From Acanthaster planci (taxonomy: Eukaryota; Echinodermata; Asteroidea; Valvatida; Acanthasteridae), in NCBI RefSeq assembly GCF_001949145.1, contig NW_019091357.1, forward strand, positions 1,122,439 to 1,186,438: a DNA stretch of 64,000 nucleotides, in the 5' to 3' direction. The notes beneath the pieces are model-generated. The model ran no database searches, had not been told where the DNA came from, and was given only the letters and a program-made list of their open reading frames with translations. Position numbers and translations under genes: made by a program. This document shows, in pieces, positions 54,901 through 64,000 of this stretch (its first letter is position 1; each line of letters starts with the position of its first letter).

Positions 54901-57900
54901 ACGATAAAAGCAGACCCATGCATCACCTAAAGGGACTTCCTCGAAGAAGGCCTTGCACAATCGATATTTAAAGTCCTGCCCTTTGTTGCCACGAAAAAAG
55001 CCCTTCATTCCAAAATGCTCCCGAGATACATGCAAAGTAAGGCACCGCGGAATCCGGTCACGACTTGCATGAAACACATTACCCAGCTTGTAAAAAAAAA
55101 GCAGTATGTAATTTCAACTTACATACCGTATTATATAAAACTTACCGCATTATTTCTTAATTACGGAGCAGGTGATTTCAGAGTTCATGCTTAAGATGAG
55201 GTGTTTAAGTTCTGGTTTTATGTTGTAACATCTAGCTAGGACAGCTTGTTACCAGAGGGTAAACGTTTGGAATTAAAAACGAAGGTCCCCGGAAATGTCG
55301 ATCCAATAAATCACCTTTTCGGTCAGCGTTATGCCAACACCTCCAAGCAAACTGGGCCCGCGCATGCTTGCGAGTACCTTGAACAGCTATCATTTTCCCA
55401 ATGGCCGGTTTCTTATCACTAAAAATAAACCTTTGGTCGGGAGACATTAACAAAAAGATCTACCGCTTTCTTTGTATACCTATACATAGTTTATCCGACA
55501 GCCCTTGGCAATTTATTTTTTGTCCGCGATGAAAGTCTCTTACAATAACACGCATGACTTAGGCAGGTCTTCCACAATTAGAAATGCTTGAATAATTTTG
55601 ATCTGTTCATGTAGTTCAGCGGCACTATTGTTGCTATTAAGCTTCTAACTTCAAAGTCAGGATTTTTAAAATCGGCGCAGATTGAGACGAAGACAGATAT
55701 AACATGAAAACCGTCTCGGTATTTTCCAACGGCCGCGGTGTGTATAATGCATGTTATTTCGGTTTAAAACTCCAACACAGAAATTCAAAATATTTAGGCG
55801 TCAGACTAAAAGCCACCTACGAGACTGATATAAGAAAGACAGTAAAACAGTTTGAAAAGGGTAATCTGTCGATTTGGTCAAAGTAACATTAGTCACATCT
55901 GCGTACATTGTGTATTGAAAGGGAACTTTTATTGAGTACATGTAGGCTTATACGTACACCTGCAAAACGGGCGATTCACAATAGCGCGCCTCCAAGAGTT
56001 TGCAACGCGTTGGCCAATCACGATGCGCGAAGTCTGTCTACCCAGTACGTGTTTGAAAAGGTCGACAGATTTCGGGCGCTGTGATTGGCCAACGCCTTGC
56101 AAACAATTGGGAATCGCCCGTATAACAGATAGATTTTCGTCAAAGGTCTGGTTGTACGGTTGAAGGAAAAAACGGAAAGTGGAGGTTTGCAGATCAAACA
56201 TATATTGTCTGAGAATGAAATGTCAACATTTAATGTTTAGGATTCGATCTCAAGAGTTGCGAACTATTGACATAGTCTTCTTTGACTTGTAATTGACTTA
56301 ACATGACAAACGCAGCACGCGGCACCGACTTAATTAATGTCAATATACGAAGTTAATTATGAATGGGCATCTTGCTGGTCGATCGTCGCCAAACCTGGCT
56401 TTTGATCGTAGCCTGATACAACATTGTTTGAACTTCGAAATTTGAAATCGGAAACGGCTGGCATGACCGTCTCTGCCAGGGACATGAAGTGTCTGATATA
56501 CAACACTGTTTGAACCTCGAACTTTAAAAACGGAAACGGTTGTCATGACAGTCTCTGCCAGCGACGTGAGTCGAGAATCAAAATAAGGGCAAGAATAGTG
56601 GCGAGATTAGGCGAAAGACATAAGCCCTTCTGGTCACGTGTTCAGACTTCAGAAAACCATAAAACAAAAATATTCCGTTTTGTCGTTCATTTCATGTAGG
56701 CCTTTCAAATGCCTTTACATTTGTCGCTCAGTAAAAAATAAAGACTAATAAAAGTCCGTGTAGAAAACCGCCAGTGGAAAAAATAAAAGTAGTAACCTTG
56801 TGGATCAAGTCAGTCACCGGTAGCCGATTATCAAACCATAGCGAGCGCGTATTAAATTCCCAACGTTGCCAGTAATTAGAGTTGGAAATTTGTAATCTGT
56901 GTTATCTGTTGGTGAGCACGGCTGTCGCATTTTGTGTTTTCCTTAGTGCAGTAATTCTCCCGGGGAAAAATTGTTTGTGATTCTTCAAGGATTCCTCGCT
57001 TACGGTGTGCCAAACCAACAAAATCGTAGAAAATGAAAATGTAGAAAATAACATGCCCATGTTACAAACTATTACTTTAATTTTAATTACCAAAAATTTT
57101 ACTTTAAACTTCTGACTGATATCTGCTAAATATCAGCTTGGTTGCATTTCCGTTTTTAGCCAGAGCCGTTGCCTTGCCTCTCTCATTCGTTGGCGCAGTG
57201 CATAGAAAACTTCCATAGATTCTGCTATGGTTGACGGCTACGTGTATACGGATTTTTTTGCCTGTTCTACAGTGGGAATCCACGTATTTCATTTCCCACA
57301 AGCTGCTGTTGTCAGATTGTTGAATGAAATTGCTGGCAATAAATCAAAGGAAGCTAAGCCTTGACAAGATGCAACCTGGCATCTTGACTTAATCCTCCAG
57401 AATCCAGACTCAAAGTGACAAAATACCGATCTTTTTAAGACAAGGGACTTATCTCGAGAAGATGAAAAGAAAAACTTATGTCTTAAGAGGACAGGAAGAT
57501 GCAAACAGGATGTGGAGATGTAAATTCCTTTTTTCCCCTCTCATTTCGCAATTCAACATGGATCATGACACTGACAAACACCCACACCGATGTTTGACAA
57601 AGCACCAGTGGAGCATTTGCTCTGTCACGACTGTCAGACTGCTAAACGTTGGATTATTCTGACAAAAGTGACGCCAATCGGACAAGGAAAATTGAATGTA
57701 AAAGTAATACGTGCATGGGTCGAAGAGATTATATTGGAATAGTCAATTAAAAACCTTTCATTAATTTTGTGCTCTCGCTGAAACAGACTAAGAAGGTGAA
57801 AAGAAGACGATAAGGTTGTTTTGCCTCAAGAAACGTCTCTAAACCTTTGGCTTACGGTTTTAGTGTGGTACTGGTTGCGCCTTCGTTCACAATGTACCAA

Positions 57901-60900
57901 TTTCCTGCTGCTGGACGGGATTTTGCATTTAGAAAGAGTGTCATTGCATTTTTGCGACAGGAAAAAACTTCAGACGAGGAAACTCAATTTAATTTTCTCA
58001 CGTAACTTCTATACATGTAAAAATGAAATCGTCTTAGTCTGCACGCGCAAAACTATATGCAGAACCTATATTGAAACCGCCATCGAGAAGGGCCACAGTT
58101 CCCTAAAAGAATTTCCTAAAAAAACAGTGCGATCAAAAACCATCTTGAGGCCATCTCGTATAGTTACGGCAGCTGTCTGCGTTGTTAATTAGCGTCCCGA
58201 GAACTCGTCAAAATAATTAGATTCGTCCAACGTAACGTCCGGTGGCCCTGGATGGACGCCTTGCTGTGCAATTAGATATCACAGGATCGGTCGTTTTTTA
58301 TATGCGCGGCCTTCACAGAGTTTTTCACTTTTCCGCTTTCTCGCCACTATAGCGATTAAAGAGCCTCTTGGCGTGTCGTTGGCGGTTGGGTTGAGACGAC
58401 GTGAGCGCATTTCAATCGCCCCTTGATTTATGAGATCAGTTATAAGAGGCTAGAAGCTCGTGTGTGTCGAGATGGGGCGGCTTTTTTGGCGCGCAGGCCA
58501 CTTTGGGTGACAGAACAGGCGGATGCCGAGACGAGAATGCGTTCGTGTGTGACAGTCCTAGACACTTCCTGTCAGTTTGGGCGTGTTTCTATCCAAGACG
58601 CAATGGTGTTGGTATAAATTATGCTGCGTGATCACAGGGCACAGTCGAGGCCTGTGATCGTTTATACTATATGTCGCTGTAGTATATTGTTCGATGCAAA
58701 TCAATCTGTCTTCTGTTCGCATGCACTCAGAAAACGCGTGACCTAATGCAAGTGGTAATATTGTAAGGCGTGTTACTATCTCCCCAAGCGTTTCCGCTGA
58801 AGGCTTTGGATCTGACATTTCTGGACTCATTATGATTCAACGTTCTTTAGGCGACAAAAATCGTCCACGATAAAAACGCGAGATGGAAATTCGTAATTAC
58901 GGTATTCCGACGTCGAAAATATACAGAACTAGGAGAAGCCGTGTGCGTCAGTTTTACCAAACACACTGCTCGTAAAAACGGGACTCTGACGCAAGTTGAG
59001 AGCGCTCTCGAGATTTTGCAGTTTATCACTGACGTAATTTAAAATGGCATTTTGAATAGTCTGGGTTTAGAAGTAAAGAAGCTGAACAAAAAAATCATAC
59101 CTGTATATAAATGGTCTCAGGTGGTCGCAGCCGAAAGCTTTGCGGTAAATTGGAATATTTCAGAAGTTTCTTTGATGTATACCGCTCGATTGATTCGTTT
59201 GGGGGAAGATTTTCTATCATTTTAGTACAATCCGTTTTGAACGGCAGGCGAGGACACTGAAACAATCAAGATCAAGTGGGAACCGTTCGTGGATTTGTTC
59301 CATTCAGTGATTTGCCCGACTCACTTTCAGAATTAGCCGTCACAAAGCCGGTTTATAGTCTGCGGAAATTGATCTATTTAGTCGTTGCATGTGCATGTGG
59401 CGAGTTGGCTACGCCTCCCAAACAACATTATGGCACGTTACGTTGTCTCAGATTTTTGTGAGTGTCGCGTCCGTTTTGTATATTAATGGATATTTCACAA
59501 GCTGTGTGGATGCGATGCAACCGCTGTAGGCCAGTTAGAGCCATTGGTGATTATTGTTTGAGCCGATTCGCGATCAAATGCTCTGCACTGCTCAATTCTG
59601 TGTTCCAATAGCACATTACCGAAGGACACAGTGGTTCTTATATATCAATTCCGAGGAAGGACTTCAGCAAAGCAAAATCATTGCAGTGAGTGAGTAGTAA
59701 ATCTTATAATGAATTTGTAGGACTTGTTTTCATTTAGGTTTGGGTTTTTTATTATTATATTTAAACTCGGAAACAGAGTTTCATGGTAATGATTTCTGGC
59801 TAGATGGCCATCAACAAGCAACAACGATATAAATGGTAGAGTTATCACAGTATCGGAGACAGACAGTGTAGAACAGAATAAATGTCAACAATACGACAAG
59901 CGTTATCCACAATACCAAAATGGGACTGAAAGCGCATAAATGACTATGGAGCAACACCAAAAAGACAATACAATCCCCCCAAAAAGCATTATACTTACGT
60001 AAAATGGTAACCAAGACAGCGTGAATACCATAGAAAAGACAAGGATCATCACACCGAACCTCATCTCTGTTTTTCCCGTGTCAGGTTGCTTGGGCATCGA
60101 AGTCCTCTCGCGTGAGGTGCTCATCGGACGTGAGGGTCCCCCCTCATCCCTTAAATCTATTGTACTGATGCTGTTTTTAGGCATGTAATCGTATCCACCT
60201 GTTCTCTCGTTGGCGTTAGACTGAGGAATGGTGTTGCTATTCTTGGTGACACTTCTTGAGAAGGCTTTTGTCCCCACTCCTGAGGTTCCATCTTTCAGAT
60301 GCACCTCACCCTCCGTGGAGTGCTGTACTCTCGACATTTCGGAGTCGAGAACGGTCACAAAGTGCCTCCTCAACTTCAAGAGTTGCCGGAGCACCACCGA
60401 GTTCGCGATATAAGTGATAACAAGGATGCCCAACCCCAGCGTGAAAAATATGACGTTAAAACTGAAATCGAAGGCCGTGGCTTTGAATTGGAGGTCACCG
60501 GGTGCCAAGCAGTGGTACTCTCCTTGGATGTAAATGTTGTACGCTCCGAATCCAAACACAGGCAGTAGGCTCAAGACCCCCGCCAATAGAAGAGACAACG
60601 TTAGCGTGAGGTACGTTTTACTGCGCGTAACGTGCACGTGGTAGAAGAAAGGGGCGCCCAGCGCCAGGCACCTGTCGCAGCTCATCAATAAATTCACCAG
60701 CCCGGACGCCCAGGAGAAAAAAAGGTTGCTGGCTAGGTCCAAGTTGCACTGTATCCAAGTGTCCCGGTATAGGGTCAAACAACAGCCTCGGATGAAGAAG
60801 AAAACTGTTGCGCTCGTGTCTGTAGCCAGCAGGGCCCTCACCAGTATGCCAGGGATAGTTAGTTTGTGTTCTTTATTTTCCTTGGCACACTTGGCGGTTA

Positions 60901-61102
60901 TGAAGACGGCCAAAGCATTGGCTAGGAGTCCGACGAAGAGCGTAATCACAATGACAGGTACGAAGATGCGTTCAGTAGCGGGCGACAGATCGAACTCGTC
61001 AGGGATATACATCTTTGTGGTACTGGGGAGGTGTTGGATCGGTGTTGTTGTGAGGTTCAAGTGGACAGGTGCGATAGTCGATAGAACCGTGTCATTACCC
61101 AT
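51778..61102 (-). CDS. Prostanoid-receptor-like class A (rhodopsin family) GPCR, 3 exons, 520 aa
   Basis: Exons on the minus strand: 61102-59999, 53060-52793, 51968-51778, all with GT-AG introns and consistent phase (0, then 1). The N-terminus has N-glycosylation sites (NDT, NLT). TM1 is at about 46-70. The first loop, KCAKENKEHK, and the TM3 segment LFFSWASGLVNLLMSCDRCL are close in pattern to EP4-type prostanoid receptors. The disulfide pair is Cys119/Cys198 and the DRY position reads Asp143-Arg144-Cys145. TM6 ends in LSWLPFY at the first intron; TM7 carries NHVIDPFVYVL. The third loop is long (about 245-345) and the C-tail Ser/Thr-rich. It probably acts in the plasma membrane through G proteins. 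The Arg that contacts the prostanoid carboxylate in TM7 is Tyr here, so the ligand is uncertain. The frame is open upstream to 61135 but has no earlier ATG, so I start at 61102. Confidence 0.88.
52793..53060 (-). CDS. GPCR exon 2: third extracellular loop, TM7 and proximal tail
   Basis: The exon starts after TTTTGACCAG at 53060 and encodes IQRLVKAVTGSSSQLALVIV followed by IYLLTLNHVIDPFVYVLMKR, then the basic helix-8 region QYRKKLEQLGRRWRSLLCQR with palmitoylatable cysteines. The donor is GGAA|GTAAGT at 52793/52792. Unspliced, the frame continues to 52632, a possible alternative C-terminus. Confidence 0.87.
55968..56120. repeat. Inverted repeat (foldback) in GPCR intron 1
   Basis: The left arm begins CGGGCGATTCACAAT and ends GCGTTGGCCAATCAC (55968-56021). 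The right arm, GTGATTGGCCAACGCC to GGGAATCGCCCG (56081-56120), is its inverse, with a 15-base insertion in the left arm. The structure is MITE-like and has no coding capacity. The arms carry CCAAT-type pentamers. Confidence 0.82.
56412..56570. repeat. Tandem duplication, two copies of about 80 bp
   Basis: CCTGATACAACATTGTTTGA ... GGAAACGGCTGGCATGACCG ... CTCTGCCAGGGACATGA is followed by TCTGATATACAACACTGTTT ... GGAAACGGTTGTCATGACAG ... CTCTGCCAGCGACGTGA. The two copies differ at roughly a dozen positions. Confidence 0.85.
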
Positions 61103-64000
61103 GTCGTACCCACCTATACACCTGAGGATTAGCACTTAAGATTCGGCACTGGCACCGTCAAACCTGAGCGCTGCGTGGTTTACCTCAACAGTCAAGTCAT
61201 GGTCTTTACATCTCGTCGGAATGACGGAGTGCGGGTCGGGAGAAAAAACTGGAGTGTTCCCAGCCGGTTGGCGCTCCAGCTCTCTAGTGTTGATTCTCTG
61301 GGGTAATGATTAACGAGCATACATTTGAATATGAGGATACATTTAACATTATTGACTAAGGTAAACTCGAGGGATATTACATTGTGCTTAACCAGTCTAG
61401 TGTAACGATTAAAAATATATATATATATGCTGGTGCATTATTAATGATTGAGGAAATATTTTTGCGAAACGTGCCTGCCGTGTTAGTCTGTGGTCGCGTA
61501 CCCACAGCGGACTAGGAACATAACAAGCAACAGGCTTCGCGGGCCAGTAAAGGCTTTTATTCCGAGTAACGGAAAAATGAGCTGTACACCGCCAAAACGT
61601 GGAAAAAAAATCGGCTTTGTTTACAACAGACTTCACTTTAGGGTCAGTAAAAATTGAATTGTTACAAATCAACGTTAGATGCTAAGAAACAGATCAGCCT
61701 CCGTCCGCCAAAATAAATACCTCTCACGGATAGTTGAAATGGGGTGGAATTTGCTTTTCGAATAGTGCTAAAAAGTCTGAAGTAGTGACAAGAGACTTAC
61801 CCGAAGCAGCCTGTGGCCCAAATGTTTGTGATGTTGCCTTTCTACCTTTGATATTCTCAGGTTTTACCCGGTCGGTTGTTGATCCCCGACTGGAGGTTAT
61901 CGTTTTGCTTCCTCTTCCAATCATTTAGTTTCCTTCTATCAGTCGGTGTGTTCACCCAAACTATACCGACAAAGGAGAAAGTCTAGCTTCGTCGAATTCT
62001 CATTTCCAGGCAAGATTTGAGGCCGTTAATAGTCCGTAACGCAAGCTGCTTGTAGTTCTTCACCAAAACCATCCAGATTTGTTTGCCCAATGCGGTGTCA
62101 GGTTTATCTTCGCTGCGCTAATTTTCCCGCGGTCTATATTGACAACCAGCCCGGGCCAAGTATTCTACAAACTGCACGCTGATTTATCGCCAAGACACCG
62201 TACACGCGTGTTGCATTACCGCAACAACTCTGACCAATCAGAAGCTTTCTGAGTGCATAGCTGCATCGTTACCGTGTATAGGTTTGCAAACAGCCGTCGA
62301 AGACCATTGATTCCCGTTTTGTTTTTTACTGGCGCGCGAACGTCGGGTGTGAGCCCTTTTACATTTTTTTGAAAAGAAAAGTTAGTTGTGAAAGCCTGAA
62401 ATTATTTCAATTGCAAGTCTATCTTGCGTTTGTTCTCACACCAAGTTTATTGTCAACCTGTGAAGGAAAACTCACTTAACTGAAGGTCTGTAATATTTTT
62501 TTTACAAAGTCGAACCACAAAACTCGGTAAAAAGCCTGCCCCATTCTGATAGAGTCCACCTCTCTAAAGAAGCGCCGCCGGCCGATGGGCCGACAACGAA
62601 GTCCTGCTGCATGTGCGTCACAGCGACGTCACGCCAACCAACCCTGCTAACACAAAGACAGTTTGCTTGTGAACAATTAATTTCAATTTACCCTTTGGAT
62701 TTTTGTTTTGCGCTGTTTGAGCTCCCTGTGTAAACTTTTACGCACAAAGCTAATCAAATTAGCTTTGCCGACTTATCACAAGGGATAGAGGAAGACGAAA
62801 GGGACGTAAGGAATAATGGACGATATTTATTCCTAGGTCCCTCTGCTCACAAAGTGACCTTTCTCGGAGCGATGCCGGACGGAAAGGTCTCTTTAAACTT
62901 AATTCATATTTATCTAAATCAACTTTTTGAAATCCCTTGAAAATTCCCGCGCTTGCTTCATTTTTATTGATCTGATTAGCGTCAAAATGTTGCCAGCAAA
63001 ATTACACGCCGGTCTTGTAGTCAAGTGACTACAATGCGTGCCTGCTATAACCAAAACTCGGTGTATAGTAATCTAGCATTTACCGCGTTGTATATGAACT
63101 GGTTGGCTGGATCAGAAACGAGGGCATGTTTGGAACAACAGCGCGCGATGATATCGATCATATCCTGAAATTTACTGGATTGTTGAAAAAAGACCATTTG
63201 TGACTTGATGCTTTGTGCAGATCCGTCTAATGACGGAGTAGGTGGTTGAGCGCTCGTATTGCTGAATAGAATACGTTCCTCGGTATGCTAACGCGTTATA
63301 AGTTCGTGTACACCAAGCGTTTGAGCATTTACATCATCGGTGTAATATTTTGAATGCTGTAACACTACCATTGCAGCGCCGTTTACGTTGTGCCGCAAGA
63401 TGTGTGATTCTAACTACGAAAACGCTGCAAGCAAATCATTGCCACTATTGCATGTATTTTTCCCGAGTAGCTTGGCCGCCTCTTAATTCGATAGTCCGCG
63501 GTAGAGAGAGCTTGGGCGAGGTCGAAGCTGTTAACTGTGTGTTAAATTGGCTTTCGCTTCAAAACTGTAAGTCTGCAATAGGGCGCAGCGTGTTTGAGCA
63601 TAGCACTGCGCGTGAATTTCGTTGAAGGAAAAGTATGGGCCGACTTGCTTAATGATGAAAACGCCAAAAGGATTTTGAACAAAAATGAGGGAATTTTGAC
63701 TTAACAGTGTGACAGGTGTAAGTCCTGCGGCTCTCTCGAAAAACGTAGGAATCATAATTTCAAGATCAATGAAGAGGTTGGCCTATTGCTTTCAGAGCTT
63801 GAAAAAAATCCATTCTAAAGTTTCGATTTATAAATGCGGAAATATAACAGAATCAGTTCTAAGAAGTTTCATATTTCTCCCGAGAGCATTGCATTGCTTG
63901 AAGCTTACTCGTCGTGTCGTATTCGCCATGACGAGATGTTTTTCCACTTAATTCCTAAAACAAATTCCACCGATGTTAGAGGTGACCTTTTAAAAGCCTT
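61103..64000. other. Region upstream of the GPCR start
   Basis: No coding gene is supported. The frame upstream of the GPCR ATG is open but lacks another ATG, and CTAATCCTCAG at about 61119-61129 on the minus strand could be a splice acceptor for a 5'-UTR exon. A short (AT)n tract lies near 61413-61426. The rest is unremarkable AT-rich spacer and presumably contains the GPCR promoter. Confidence 0.5.

Larger units (their letters stand above)
53061..59998 (-). other. GPCR intron 1 (6.9 kb)
   Basis: The intron is bounded by GTAAGT (59998-59993) and GACCAG. I see no gene inside. It holds a foldback sequence (55968-56120) and an 80-bp tandem duplication (56412-56570). Confidence 0.8.

Noticed and set aside
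61103-61135. Upstream extension of the GPCR frame to 61135
   Set aside because: The extension begins with GTG, not ATG, and a possible splice acceptor lies inside it; the first ATG is at 61102.

Overview
The window looks like nuclear DNA of an invertebrate animal. All four genes have GT-AG introns, the long spacers carry no genes, and MITEs, a decayed LINE and tRNA-like SINEs are scattered through introns. The frequent TACATGTA-type palindromes and the protein set suggest a marine deuterostome, most likely an echinoderm such as a sea star; hemichordate or amphioxus cannot be excluded. This placement is inference, because no search could be run. One assembly gap of 469 N lies at 51176-51644.

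Layout: (1) 1-4637, non-coding, with a foldback MITE-like element. (2) 4638-22117 (+), a 14-exon melanotransferrin-like gene (751 aa). It has a signal peptide, two transferrin lobes and a hydrophobic C-terminus that suggests GPI anchoring. Its introns hold a Tc1-type MITE, a long near-perfect hairpin, a degenerate LINE and a G-run-rich repeat. (3) 22118-29138, spacer. (4) 29139-31153 (+), a two-exon BTB-BACK-Kelch (KLHL) gene, 627 aa. (5) 31154-33816, spacer. (6) 33817-47806 (+), a 30-exon RTEL1 helicase gene, 1571 aa as read. An apparent frameshift in an A-run separates it from a further in-frame coding-like tail ending at 48135. (7) 48136-51777, spacer with a degenerate minisatellite around the assembly gap. 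(8) 51778-61102 (-), a three-exon class A GPCR of the prostanoid-receptor type, 520 aa, convergent with RTEL1. (9) 61103-64000, upstream spacer of the GPCR.

I assembled the exons by hand from reading frame, splice consensus and family motifs. Intron phases are consistent across every junction of the three multi-exon models, which is the main support for the boundaries. The genes do not form a functional cluster: iron binding at the cell surface, ubiquitin-ligase adaptor, telomere/genome-stability helicase, and lipid-type GPCR. The points most worth a second look are a Lys at the expected anion-binding Arg of the transferrin N-lobe, a Tyr at the usual prostanoid-contact Arg in TM7 of the GPCR, the C-terminal frame break in RTEL1, an inverted pair of 0.5-kb MITE copies inside RTEL1, and several long hairpin-forming elements.
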